Shown: positions 1 to 6,756 of the stretch, one piece after another
Numbering within the stretch: position 1 is the first letter of the stretch
How the letters are laid out: every line of letters starts with the position of its first letter
Source: an uncultured Alistipes sp.
GTDB taxonomy: Bacteria > Bacteroidota > Bacteroidia > Bacteroidales > Rikenellaceae
Assembly (NCBI GenBank): GCA_900546005.1
Contig: URBJ01000079.1
Location: forward strand, 1-10,692
Direction of reading: 5' to 3'
Length of the DNA: 10,692 bases
The notes under the pieces: model-generated
The model's database searches: none
Told to the model about the DNA's origin: nothing
What the model saw: only the letters and a program-made list of their open reading frames with translations
Translations under genes and position numbers: made by a program

Positions 1-48
1 CAATAATTTGAGTCGCCCCGCTTCTCTTTCAGTTATATTTCCAAGTCA

Positions 49-1977
49 TTATTTGACTTCCTCAAAGTCTACGTCGGTCACATTATCCGAACCGTTCTGT
101 CCTGCACCGGCATTTGCACTACCTGAGGTTGCACCGGCACCAGCACCCGGATTAGCCTGAGCCGATCCTGCACTCTGTTGTGCGCTATAGATGTCCTGCG
201 AAGCTGCCTGCCATGCCGAGTTCAATTCAGCAGTTGCTGCATCGATACCCGCAATGTCTTGCGCTTTGTGAGCATCTTTCAGCTTACCGAGAGCCGCCTC
301 GATTGCACTCTTCTTGTCGGCCGGGATCTTGTCTCCATACTCCTTGAGCTGTTTCTCAGTCGAGAATATCATGCTGTCGGCAGCATTGACCTTGTCGACC
401 CGTTCACGCTCCTCTTTATCTTTCGCTTCGTTGGCTTTTGCCTCATCACGCATCCGTTGGATCTCCTGCTCGGTCAATCCAGAAGAGGCCTCGATACGGA
501 TCTTCTGCTCTTTTCCGGTACCTTTATCCTTAGCCGATACATTCAAGATACCGTTTGCGTCAATATCGAACGTAACTTCGATCTGTGGCACACCTCTCGG
601 AGCGGCAGGTATACCGTCCAAATGGAACCGACCGATCGTTTTGTTGTCACGAGCCATCTGACGTTCACCTTGCAGTACGTGAATCTCCACGGAGGGTTGG
701 TTATCAGCCGCAGTCGAGAAGACTTCGCTCTTTCTGGTCGGGATCGTCGTGTTAGCATCGATCAACCGGGTGAATACGCCACCGAGCGTTTCGATACCCA
801 AGGACAGCGGGGTAACATCCAACAACAAGACGTCTTTCACCTCACCGGTCAACACACCACCTTGAATTGCGGCACCGATAGCAACCACCTCATCGGGGTT
901 CACTCCTTTCGAAGGGGTCTTACCGAAGAACTCTTCAACGACTTTCTGGATAGCCGGGATACGGGTAGAACCACCGACCAAAATCACCTCATCGATCTGA
1001 CTGGTCGTCAAACCTGCATCGGCAACGGCCTTCTTACAAGGCTCAATCGTAGCCCGGATCAAGCTGTCGGCCAACTGTTCGAATTTGGCCCGCGTCAGCG
1101 TCATGACCAAGTGTTGTGGAATACCATCCACCGGCATGATGTAGGGCAGGTTGATCTCGGTAGAGGTCGAGCTCGAAAGTTCGATTTTGGCCTTTTCGGC
1201 GGCCTCTTTCAACCGTTGCAGTGCCATCGGGTCTTTTCTCAGATCGACGTTGTGCTCTTTCTGGAACTCATCGGCCATCCAGTCGATGATTACATGGTCA
1301 AAGTCATCACCACCGAGGTGGGTATCACCGTTGGTCGATTTTACCTCGAAGACACCGTCACCCAACTCCAAGATGGAGATATCGAACGTACCACCACCCA
1401 AGTCATACACGGCGATCTTCATATCCTTGTTTGCCTTATCCAAACCGTAAGCCAAAGCAGCGGCCGTCGGTTCGTTGATGATACGGCGGACTTTCAAGCC
1501 AGCGATTTCACCGGCCTCTTTGGTGGCCTGACGTTGTGAATCGGAGAAGTAAGCCGGCACGGTGATCACCGCTTCCGACACTTCGGTACCGAGGTAATCT
1601 TCAGCCGTTTTCTTCATTTTCTGCAGAATGATTGCCGAGATCTCCTGCGGCGTATACAAACGACCGTCGATATCGATTCTCGGGGTATTGTTATCGCCCC
1701 GTACGACGCTATAGGCAGCCCGTTTGATATCCTGACCCACCTGATCGTAGGTTTCACCCATGAAACGTTTGATCGAGGTGATGGTTCTTTTCGGGTTGGT
1801 GATCGCCTGACGTTTTGCAGGATCACCCACTTTCCGTTCGTTGTTGTCTACGAATGCTACAATCGAAGGAGTCGTTCTACGACCTTCGCTGTTAGGGATA
1901 ACGACCGGCTCGTTACCTTCCATAACGGCCACACACGAGTTCGTTGTTCCCAAGTCAATACCAATAATCTTTCCCAT
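49..1977 (-). CDS. dnaK: Molecular chaperone DnaK (Hsp70)
   Basis: ATP-dependent cytosolic Hsp70 that binds exposed hydrophobic segments with DnaJ and GrpE as partners. The 642-residue product has the full family layout. The nucleotide-binding domain (about 1-380) carries the phosphate-1 motif IDLGTTNS at 7-14, phosphate-2 motif [11 protein letters not shown] at 191-201 and [11 protein letters not shown] at 331-341. The hydrophobic interdomain linker [15 protein letters not shown] is at 382-396. A beta-sandwich substrate domain follows, then a helical lid, a Gly/Ala/Ser-rich flexible stretch at about 603-630 and the terminal EEVK typical of bacterial DnaK. The frame stays open upstream to a TTG at 2010, but I chose the ATG at 1977: it gives the universal [10 protein letters not shown] start and has AAAGGA a few bases upstream. 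The gene is monocistronic here, with no grpE or dnaJ beside it, and is divergent from the M48 peptidase gene. No CIRCE operator is visible upstream. Confidence 0.98.
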   Translation of the reverse strand: MGKIIGIDLGTTNSCVAVMEGNEPVVIPNSEGRRTTPSIVAFVDNNERKVGDPAKRQAITNPKRTITSIKRFMGETYDQVGQDIKRAAYSVVRGDNNTPRIDIDGRLYTPQEISAIILQKMKKTAEDYLGTEVSEAVITVPAYFSDSQRQATKEAGEIAGLKVRRIINEPTAAALAYGLDKANKDMKIAVYDLGGGTFDISILELGDGVFEVKSTNGDTHLGGDDFDHVIIDWMADEFQKEHNVDLRKDPMALQRLKEAAEKAKIELSSSTSTEINLPYIMPVDGIPQHLVMTLTRAKFEQLADSLIRATIEPCKKAVADAGLTTSQIDEVILVGGSTRIPAIQKVVEEFFGKTPSKGVNPDEVVAIGAAIQGGVLTGEVKDVLLLDVTPLSLGIETLGGVFTRLIDANTTIPTRKSEVFSTAADNQPSVEIHVLQGERQMARDNKTIGRFHLDGIPAAPRGVPQIEVTFDIDANGILNVSAKDKGTGKEQKIRIEASSGLTEQEIQRMRDEAKANEAKDKEERERVDKVNAADSMIFSTEKQLKEYGDKIPADKKSAIEAALGKLKDAHKAQDIAGIDAATAELNSAWQAASQDIYSAQQSAGSAQANPGAGAGATSGSANAGAGQNGSDNVTDVDFEEVK

Positions 1978-2218
1978 AACTTTATTCCTTTTATTAATTA
2001 TTATTTTCAAAATTGTTTTGCCCTACCTAAATCAATCTTTATGCCAAGAGGCGAAAATTGTGTTTCAGGGCGTTTATCCTGCCAAAATCCTGCAGATGAT
2101 CGGACAGTGTGACACGACGACTGCCATTTCGTCCGGAAATTCGTGTCTTTCGTGTTTCATTTCGAGGAGCCTGCCACACAAAAAGCCGACCGTTCTTAGC
2201 GATTCGCGATAAAAGTTG

Positions 2219-2226
2219 TACCTTTG
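2219..2226 (+). promoter_or_regulatory. Bacteroidota -7 promoter element (TACCTTTG) for the M48 gene
   Basis: TACCTTTG fits the Bacteroidota housekeeping-sigma -7 consensus TAnnTTTG exactly. It lies 27 bases before the chosen ATG at 2254, giving a short leader. No good -33 TTTG is seen at the usual spacing. The element overlaps the alternative TTG start at 2224, which therefore cannot be the translation start if this promoter is used. Confidence 0.65.
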
Positions 2227-2253
2227 GAGCAGTTAAATAAATACACTACAACG

Positions 2254-3018
2254 ATGAGACACTTTACTCTTTTATTGCTCAGTATGTTTGTTTTTGGGTT
2301 TTCCGCATCGGGACAGATCAAGATCAACAAGCTTTTCAAGGCGGGAGGTGATCTGATCAACGCCTTTACGTTGTCGGACGATGCGGTTGCCGAGATGAGC
2401 CGCCGCGCCGTATCAGCCCTCGACAGCATGAACAAGATCGACACGGCAGCTTATGCGATTCGTCTGGATTCCGTGACCAAGAACCTCACGGTTGACGGTC
2501 TGACCCTCAACTTCAAGGTTTATCAACGGGACGAGGTGAATGCTTTTGCCTGTGGCGACGGCAGTGTTCGAATCTACTCCGGACTGATGGACGTCATGAC
2601 GAATGACGAACTGGTTGCGATCATCGGACACGAGATCGGACACGTGGCACGCAACGATGCGAAGAACACGCTCAAGAACGCCTACCTCAAATCAGCGGCA
2701 GAGAGCGCAGCCGGTTCGGTAAGCAAAGGGGTCGCCGCACAGCTGTCCCAGTCCCAATTGATGGAGTTGACCCATGCGCTTGCCTCGGCACAATATTCCC
2801 AGCAACAGGAGTATGCAGCCGACGAGTACGGCTTTGAATTTTGTGTCCGTCAGGGGATCGATCCTTATGCGATGTACAATGCCCTGACCAAGCTGTCGCA
2901 GCTCTCCACCAAACCCGGAGCCCATACATCGACTCTGTTGCAGGCCTTCTCTACCCACCCCGACAGCGGCAAACGGGCCGAAAAGATGAAGGCAAAGGCA
3001 GACGAACTGCAACATTAA
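2254..3018 (+). CDS. Secreted M48-family zinc metallopeptidase
   Basis: Probable periplasmic or envelope zinc endopeptidase of the M48 family (HtpX/Oma1/LoiP-YcaL-like soluble branch), which typically degrades misfolded envelope proteins. The product has 254 residues. A signal peptide covers residues 1-20, with likely cleavage after SASG before Gln21. The HEXXH zinc motif is HEIGH at 126-130, in the family context IIGHEIGHVARND. The third zinc ligand is likely Glu186 in QEYAADEYG, the ExxAD motif of M48. A conserved STHPDSGKRAE near 233-243 matches the C-terminal HP motif of the family. No further membrane helix is seen, so it is not HtpX itself. The ATG at 2254 was preferred to a TTG at 2224 because it starts directly at the signal peptide and the TTG lies inside the promoter. 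A GDPD-like lipoprotein gene follows after 53 bases and is probably cotranscribed. The physiological substrate cannot be told from sequence. Confidence 0.9.
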   Translation: MRHFTLLLLSMFVFGFSASGQIKINKLFKAGGDLINAFTLSDDAVAEMSRRAVSALDSMNKIDTAAYAIRLDSVTKNLTVDGLTLNFKVYQRDEVNAFACGDGSVRIYSGLMDVMTNDELVAIIGHEIGHVARNDAKNTLKNAYLKSAAESAAGSVSKGVAAQLSQSQLMELTHALASAQYSQQQEYAADEYGFEFCVRQGIDPYAMYNALTKLSQLSTKPGAHTSTLLQAFSTHPDSGKRAEKMKAKADELQH

Positions 3019-3071
3019 ACCTTTACTAACCCCCTTAAGTTTTACCCAAGCCAAGCGTGACGATAAGAGCG

Positions 3072-3998
3072 ATGATACACACTACCCGTTTTATACCCCT
3101 GCTTTTTCTATTGGGCATCGGGGTCCTGTCCTGTTCGAAACCGGTTCAGGAGTCCCAGCCGACGCGAGTCGACAGCCTGCTCTCCGTTTTGAACGATCCG
3201 AATACAGAGACCGTACTTGTAGTGGCCCATCGCGGCGGCTGGCGCAATACGGTGGAAAACTCTTTCGAATCGCTGCAAAACGCGATCGATATGGGGGTCG
3301 ATGTGGTTGAACTGGATGTCCGACGTACGGCAGACAGCGTTCTGATCCTGATGCACGACGTCACAATCGACCGCACGACGAACGGCAAAGGGAAAGTCTC
3401 GGAGTTGAGCTTCGACTCGATCCGCAACTGTTTTTTGAAGGCAAACGACAGTACGATCACGACATTGCGGGTTCCGACGCTCGAAGAGATTTTTGTCCGC
3501 AGCAGGGGCAAAATCATGCTGAACATCGACAAAGGGTACAAGATGTTCGATGAAATCATGTCTCTTGCGGCAAAGACCGGTGTCACCCGCCAAATTATCA
3601 TGAAGGGTAACGAGGATGCCGACCACGTTCAAGCCACGGCGGGGCCCTACATAGATAGCGTAATCTATATGCCGATCGTCAATCTGGACGAAGCGGGCGC
3701 CGAAGCGGCAATCGCCGATTTCGACACGAAACTACATCCGGCAGCCTACGAATTGCTGTTCAAGAGCGACACGAGCCGAATTCCGACACGGGTAAGGGAT
3801 TTTCTCTCCGGCCGGTCGCTGATCTGGTACAATACGATGTGGGACGGCATGAGCGGAGCACGATACGACGATCAAGCGCTCGACGATGCGACACGGGTCT
3901 ATGGATACCTGATTGACACTCTGAATGCCCGACTGATCCAGACCGACCGTCCGGCACTGCTTCTCGAGTATCTTCGCAAGTGTGGGCGCCACGACTAA
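3072..3998 (+). CDS. Glycerophosphodiester phosphodiesterase-family lipoprotein
   Basis: Likely hydrolyses glycerophosphodiesters to sn-glycerol-3-phosphate and an alcohol, acting outside the cytoplasm. The 308-residue product begins with a lipoprotein-type signal peptide whose hydrophobic core ends in VLSC, making Cys21 the likely lipidated residue. The GDPD TIM-barrel signature follows: VVAHRGGWRNTVENS at 50-64 (His53, Arg54, Glu62), VELDVRRTAD at 79-88 (Glu80, Asp82), and MHDVTIDRTTNG at 94-105 (His95, the second catalytic His). A NIDKGY at 151-156 stands in the usual NIEIK strand position, and QTDRP at 290-294 is the C-terminal family motif. An in-frame GTG at 3057 would add five residues, but the ATG at 3072 gives the cleaner signal peptide. 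It sits 53 bases after the M48 gene with no terminator between, and is followed by the terminator at 4110. The exact substrate is unknown; some family members cleave other phosphodiesters. Confidence 0.88.
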   Translation: MIHTTRFIPLLFLLGIGVLSCSKPVQESQPTRVDSLLSVLNDPNTETVLVVAHRGGWRNTVENSFESLQNAIDMGVDVVELDVRRTADSVLILMHDVTIDRTTNGKGKVSELSFDSIRNCFLKANDSTITTLRVPTLEEIFVRSRGKIMLNIDKGYKMFDEIMSLAAKTGVTRQIIMKGNEDADHVQATAGPYIDSVIYMPIVNLDEAGAEAAIADFDTKLHPAAYELLFKSDTSRIPTRVRDFLSGRSLIWYNTMWDGMSGARYDDQALDDATRVYGYLIDTLNARLIQTDRPALLLEYLRKCGRHD

Positions 3999-4047
3999 AT
4001 CCGCCCACCTTCAACGATTTCGCCGAAATCCACTCGGCCCGGACAAC

Positions 4048-4060
4048 AGGCCTTAGGCCT
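4048..4060. repeat. Short perfect inverted repeat in the 3' region of the GDPD gene
   Basis: AGGCC TTA GGCCT forms a 5-bp stem with a 3-base loop about 50 bases after the GDPD stop. There is no T-tract after it on either strand, so it is not a terminator on its own. It may be chance or a small 3'-UTR fold. The rest of the gap between GDPD and greA holds only the terminator at 4110-4143. Confidence 0.3.
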
Positions 4061-4109
4061 CTCGGCTATACGACTAATAAGGGCCATACAGCAATTGACA
4101 TCAATAAAA

Positions 4110-4143
4110 AAGAGAGGGACCGCCCCCAAACGGTTCCTCTCTT
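4110..4143. terminator. Bidirectional intrinsic terminator between GDPD and greA
   Basis: A 13-bp stem pairs 4110-4122 (AAGAGAGGGACCG) with 4131-4143 (CGGTTCCTCTCTT), with one G-U wobble and an 8-base loop CCCCCAAA. On the minus strand the stem is followed by CTTTTTTATTG, a strong U-tract for greA. On the plus strand it is followed by ATCTTTTG, a weaker U-tract for the GDPD transcript. The location between convergent genes suits a shared terminator. Confidence 0.85.
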
Positions 4144-4187
4144 ATCTTTTGTGGGAATGCTCAAAGCCCACCCCGAGCGTTAAATCA

Positions 4188-4664
4188 TTATATCGAAATA
4201 TCGATCACCTCAAACCGGATAACTCCAGAAGGTACCGTCACATCGACCTCATCGCCTTTTTTGTGTCCCAACAGAGCTTTGGCGATCGGAGTTCCGATCG
4301 AGAGTTTGCCCTCTTTAAGGTTTGCCTCATTTTCGGAGACCAAGGTATATTCGACGACTTTCCCGGTATTCTTATTTTTCAAAGTAACGCGATTGAGGAT
4401 CTGGATCGTACTGGTATCGATACGTGATTCATCGATTACCCGCGCATTGGCCACCGTATCTTCCAGCTTGGCGATACGCATTTCGAGCATGCCTTGGGCC
4501 TCTTTAGCCGCATCATACTCTGCATTTTCCGACAAATCGCCCTTATCACGAGCTTCCGCGATTGCGGCGGATATGGCGGGACGTTCCACAGAACGGAGAT
4601 GATCCAACTCATCTTTCAGTTTCTGCAGACCAGCTTCGGTTAAATAAACAACATTTGATGCCAT
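4188..4664 (-). CDS. greA: Transcript cleavage factor GreA
   Basis: GreA enters the secondary channel of RNA polymerase and stimulates cleavage of backtracked RNA, rescuing stalled elongation complexes. The product has 158 residues, the standard family length. The N-terminal antiparallel coiled coil (about 7-76) contains the tip motif GDLSENAEYDAAKE at 42-55, with acidic Asp43 and Glu46 matching the residues that hold the catalytic metal. The C-terminal FKBP-like domain (about 82-158) has the typical VEYTLVSENEANLKEGKLS and GTPIAKALLGHKKGDEV segments. The only plausible start is the ATG at 4664. There is no clear Shine-Dalgarno sequence, as is common in this phylum. It lies 44 bases downstream of a small membrane protein gene on the same strand and may share its transcript or use its own weak promoter near 4690. 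Transcription ends at the hairpin at 4110-4143. Confidence 0.97.
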   Translation of the reverse strand: MASNVVYLTEAGLQKLKDELDHLRSVERPAISAAIAEARDKGDLSENAEYDAAKEAQGMLEMRIAKLEDTVANARVIDESRIDTSTIQILNRVTLKNKNTGKVVEYTLVSENEANLKEGKLSIGTPIAKALLGHKKGDEVDVTVPSGVIRFEVIDISI

Positions 4665-4686
4665 AATTGAAAAAAGATTAATTTTT

Positions 4687-4694
4687 GAAACCTA
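4687..4694 (-). promoter_or_regulatory. Possible -7 element for greA (TAGGTTTC)
   Basis: Read on the minus strand, TAGGTTTC differs from TAnnTTTG only in the last base and lies 22 bases before the greA ATG, in an AT-rich gap. No convincing -33 element is visible. It would allow greA to be transcribed without the small upstream gene. Confidence 0.3.
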
Positions 4695-4708
4695 TTATAT
4701 AATATTCG

Positions 4709-4897
4709 TTACTCGTTGATGTGCACCATCTGCCGCACGAGGTGAAAAAAGATCACCGCACAACAGAACAGTACGGCCAGTGCTGCATAGTTTCGCGATC
4801 CGCCCTCGAGCAGGCAAATCACGGCACTACCTCCCATACAGAACACCGAAAGCAACAAAAAGGCCACACAGATATAGAGTCGTGTTTTAGGTTTCAT
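4709..4897 (-). CDS. Small two-helix membrane protein of unknown function
   Basis: I do not recognise this family. The predicted protein has 62 residues starting MKPKTRLYIC, a short basic N-terminus. A hydrophobic segment at about 7-29 and a second at about 37-54 are separated by a short EGGSRN turn, and the protein ends in the polar tail QMVHINE. This is a typical small inner-membrane hairpin protein; Cys is frequent (four residues, two adjacent in helix 2). The frame is open upstream to a TTG at 4966, which would add 23 residues, but that extension would translate the hairpin and poly-T region and begins inside a promoter-like element. The ATG at 4897 directly precedes the hydrophobic segment. 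No Shine-Dalgarno sequence is visible. It lies 44 bases upstream of greA on the same strand. Coding status rests on composition and context, so confidence is moderate. Confidence 0.6.
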   Translation of the reverse strand: MKPKTRLYICVAFLLLSVFCMGGSAVICLLEGGSRNYAALAVLFCCAVIFFHLVRQMVHINE

Positions 4898-4907
4898 TTT
4901 GATTAAG

Positions 4908-4956
4908 TAAAAAAGAAAAAATCCCGGCCTCTTGGGATGGAGGCCAGAACTCTTTC
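4908..4956 (-). terminator. Long terminator-like hairpin with U-tract (hydrolase terminator or attenuator)
   Basis: Read on the minus strand, 4956-4940 (GAAAGAGTTCTGGCCTC) pairs with 4931-4915 (GAGGCCGGGATTTTTTC) as a continuous 17-bp stem with four G-U wobbles and an 8-base loop CATCCCAA. The 3' arm runs into a T-rich tract to 4908. This is the shape of an intrinsic terminator. It lies about 120 bases after the hydrolase stop, so it may end that transcript. It also lies just after a promoter-like element (4964-4971) and 10 bases before the small gene's ATG, so it could act as an attenuator. A competing stem, ATCCC with GGGAT across the loop, is also possible. Confidence 0.7.
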
Positions 4957-4963
4957 GCCATGA

Positions 4964-4971
4964 CAAATATA
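4964..4971 (-). promoter_or_regulatory. Promoter-like element TATATTTG with upstream TTG
   Basis: Read on the minus strand, TATATTTG matches TAnnTTTG exactly. A TTG at 4994-4992 lies 20 bases upstream, the same spacing as in the rpsP promoter of this window and close to the usual -33/-7 spacing. The predicted start falls near 4957, at the foot of the hairpin at 4915-4956. It would serve the small membrane protein gene and possibly greA. Confidence 0.5.
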
Positions 4972-5077
4972 AAAAACATTTTTCGAATTCACAACACTAC
5001 CCGGTTTTTCATCGGGACGAGATTCCCCGCGTTCCGGACGAAAACCTTTGAGCGTGCCTCTCCGTATCTTCCGACAC

Positions 5078-5968
5078 CTACTCCTGCTTGATAGGGAGCA
5101 GGGCATGTTCCCGTTGTTGTTTCAGCCAACGAAGCAGCGAGGTATGATACTCATCCCAATAGACAAAGGTCTGATTCCATCCGTGTTGTCCGGTAGGATA
5201 GATATGCAGCTCCGCCGAAACGCCCTTAGCCCGCAACGAATCATAGAACAGGGTACTGTTTCTCGGATGCACCAGATCGTCGTCGTTGCTGAGGGCGATG
5301 AAACAGGGCGATGTTTCGGGAGTGATCTGCTTCTCCGCCGAATATTTCTCGATCAGCGCACTATCGGGATTGGTACCCAACAAATTGTTCCGGGAAGCGA
5401 TCGAAGCATAGGGGCCGTCCATCGTAATGACCGGATAGATCAGCACGGCGAAATCGGGTTTGACAGCCTCATCGGTCAGAACTACGGCCGTTGAGGCAAG
5501 ATGTCCTCCCGCCGAAAATCCCATGACACCGATCTGGTGAGGATTTATGCCCCACTGCTCTGCATGTTCGCGCGCAGTTTTCATGGCTTGGGCATAATCG
5601 GCAATCGGAATCTGATGATGACCGTTCGGCATCCGGTACCTGAGGACGATCGCCGCGATTCCGTTTTCATTCAGCCATTGAGCCACTTCGTTTCCCTCCC
5701 GGGCATAGCAGACGCAACCATATCCGCCCCCGGGGCAAACGATGATACACTGTCCGGTCGCCTTTTGCGGATCGGGGAGGAACAGCGTATAATCCGGCAC
5801 CGTAATACCGGCCCGAATCTCTTCATTGTCCAAAAAGTTTTTAGGATCGATTTCGTTGTTTCCGGGCATTTTGCCATCCGGATAGAGCAGTTGAGGTTCC
5901 GGATTCTGCGCCACACACAGGCAGGCCATCATACTGCCCACAATCGACAACAATAGACTACGTTTCAT
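5078..5968 (-). CDS. Exported alpha/beta hydrolase (probable carbohydrate/acetyl esterase)
   Basis: Serine hydrolase of the alpha/beta fold, 296 residues, probably a periplasmic esterase. A signal peptide covers about residues 1-20 (likely cleavage CVA before Gln21; Cys16 and Cys18 make a lipoprotein reading possible but less fitting). The oxyanion-hole segment CPGGGYG at 78-84 precedes the nucleophile elbow GFSAGG at 150-155 (Ser152). The acid is probably Asp230 in SNDDDLVHPRNS, and the base is His262 in TGQHGW. PGGGYG plus GFSAGGH is the pattern of Bacteroidales esterases annotated as acetylxylan esterase or dienelactone-hydrolase-like, so removal of acetyl or similar esters from plant or host glycans is plausible. 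No glycan-utilisation genes adjoin it, so the substrate is inference. The ATG at 5968 has TGGAG seven bases upstream, one of the better Shine-Dalgarno sequences here. The gene is divergent from the nitroreductase operon. Confidence 0.85.
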   Translation of the reverse strand: MKRSLLLSIVGSMMACLCVAQNPEPQLLYPDGKMPGNNEIDPKNFLDNEEIRAGITVPDYTLFLPDPQKATGQCIIVCPGGGYGCVCYAREGNEVAQWLNENGIAAIVLRYRMPNGHHQIPIADYAQAMKTAREHAEQWGINPHQIGVMGFSAGGHLASTAVVLTDEAVKPDFAVLIYPVITMDGPYASIASRNNLLGTNPDSALIEKYSAEKQITPETSPCFIALSNDDDLVHPRNSTLFYDSLRAKGVSAELHIYPTGQHGWNQTFVYWDEYHTSLLRWLKQQREHALLPIKQE

Positions 5969-6063
5969 TTTATCACTCCATTAAATTCTTAAATCATTTG
6001 CACAATCTTCGATCTTGGTTGTACACCTCGGCCGAACGTCTGTAAAATTAGAAAAAATTAGTT

Positions 6064-6071
6064 TAAATTTG
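6064..6071 (+). promoter_or_regulatory. Bacteroidota -7 promoter element (TAAATTTG) of the nitroreductase-recQ operon
   Basis: TAAATTTG matches TAnnTTTG exactly, in the divergent gap before the nitroreductase gene and preceded by an AT-rich stretch. A TCTG at 6039-6042 stands about where a -33 TTTG would be. The predicted start is near 6077-6079, giving a leader of just over 40 bases. Confidence 0.65.
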
Positions 6072-6078
6072 CAAGGAG

Positions 6079-6099
6079 CGCTCAAATAAATCTTGAGCG
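6079..6099 (+). promoter_or_regulatory. Perfect stem-loop at the predicted 5' end of the operon transcript
   Basis: CGCTCAA (6079-6085) and TTGAGCG (6093-6099) are perfect inverted copies around a 7-base loop ATAAATC. The dyad begins where the transcript is predicted to start, so it could be a 5'-terminal mRNA stem-loop or an operator overlapping the start site. An AAGGA at 6100-6104 follows directly but lies 16 bases from the ATG, rather far for a Shine-Dalgarno sequence. Confidence 0.5.
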
Positions 6100-6120
6100 A
6101 AGGACCTAAACATCATCTAT

Positions 6121-6753
6121 ATGAAAACCAAATTATTGGCATTTATTGCCCTGTTTTTAGCATCTTGCGTTATGGCACAAAAAGAGATTCAACTTCCGAC
6201 GCCTTCGAAGAGCGGAGGCATGCCGCTGATGGAGGCATTGTCCAAGCGGTCGACCAACCGAATGATGGACTCTACACGTCATTTGAGCGAACAACAGCTA
6301 TCCGATTTGGTATGGGCGGCATGGGGGATCAACCGCCCCGACGGGCGTCGTACGGCACCTTCAGCCCTGAACCGACAGGAGATCGACCTCTATCTGATCG
6401 GGCGCAGCGGTGCCTACCTCTATGATGCACCCGAGCACAAACTCATTCCGGTAGCCGAAGGAGACCATCGGGCAGAGGTCAACAATCAGGAGTTTACGAA
6501 GACCGGGGACTGGATCCTGATCTATGTAGCGGATTACAGCCGCATGAGCTCCGACGATGCCCAACGCAATGCCGTCACGGCGGGGATCGACGCCGGCCTG
6601 ATCGCCCAGAACGTATATCTCTACGGAGCATCGGAAGGGCTGGCCGTTGTGGTTCACATGTCATTAAACCAGAAAGAGATTGCAGACATACTGCATTTGG
6701 GAGCGACGCAACACATCGTTCTGGGCCAAACCGTCGGTTTGCCTGCGGAATAA
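6121..6753 (+). CDS. Exported SagB/ThcOx-type nitroreductase-family flavoprotein
   Basis: Member of the FMN-dependent nitroreductase superfamily, in the branch usually annotated SagB/ThcOx dehydrogenase; 210 residues. After the leader, the KRSTNR at 42-47 is the first FMN-phosphate-contacting motif (RRSxR in relatives). WAAWGINRPDGRRTAPSA at 65-82 is the typical AxxGxNxxxxxRxxPSA segment, and AQNVYLYGASEGL at 162-174 is the C-terminal FMN and dimer-interface helix. The N-terminus is a signal peptide. It contains a near-ideal lipobox LASC (Cys16) and also a type I site at VMA before Gln20, so it is either a lipoprotein or a free periplasmic protein. No cyclodehydratase or precursor peptide is nearby, so a thiazole/oxazole-forming SagB role is unlikely; the substrate is unknown. 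The recQ start lies three bases after its stop, so the two are cotranscribed. Confidence 0.87.
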   Translation: MKTKLLAFIALFLASCVMAQKEIQLPTPSKSGGMPLMEALSKRSTNRMMDSTRHLSEQQLSDLVWAAWGINRPDGRRTAPSALNRQEIDLYLIGRSGAYLYDAPEHKLIPVAEGDHRAEVNNQEFTKTGDWILIYVADYSRMSSDDAQRNAVTAGIDAGLIAQNVYLYGASEGLAVVVHMSLNQKEIADILHLGATQHIVLGQTVGLPAE

Positions 6754-6756
6754 TCC

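Noticed and set aside
43..59. Inverted repeat AAGTCA/TGACTT across the dnaK stop codon, as a terminator.
   Set aside because: The stem is only 6 bp and AT-rich, overlaps coding sequence and has no U-tract after it. The dnaK terminator is probably outside the window.
178..1539. A 453-codon open frame on the plus strand, antisense to dnaK.
   Set aside because: Long antisense frames are a known by-product of codon use in dnaK genes. The product has no recognisable domain, and the minus-strand DnaK match is complete.
3108..3632. Frames of 151 and 174 codons antisense to the GDPD gene.
   Set aside because: They oppose a frame with all GDPD motifs and show no domain of their own.
4887..4961. A 24-codon frame starting MAKEFWPP over the hairpin upstream of the small membrane gene, as a possible leader peptide.
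   Set aside because: Its ATG lies at or before the predicted transcription start, it has no ribosome-binding site, and it contains no run of a regulatory amino acid.
4898..4966. A 23-residue N-terminal extension of the small membrane protein from a TTG.
   Set aside because: It would begin inside the TATATTTG element and translate the hairpin and poly-T tract; the ATG at 4897 fits better.
5048..5956. Open frames of 148 and 151 codons antisense to the alpha/beta hydrolase.
   Set aside because: The hydrolase on the minus strand has a signal peptide and a full catalytic triad pattern; the antisense products are compositionally unlike proteins.
6121..6753. The nitroreductase-family gene as part of a thiazole/oxazole-modified peptide (SagB-type) cluster.
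   Set aside because: There is no cyclodehydratase, docking protein or precursor peptide gene nearby, and the protein is exported.
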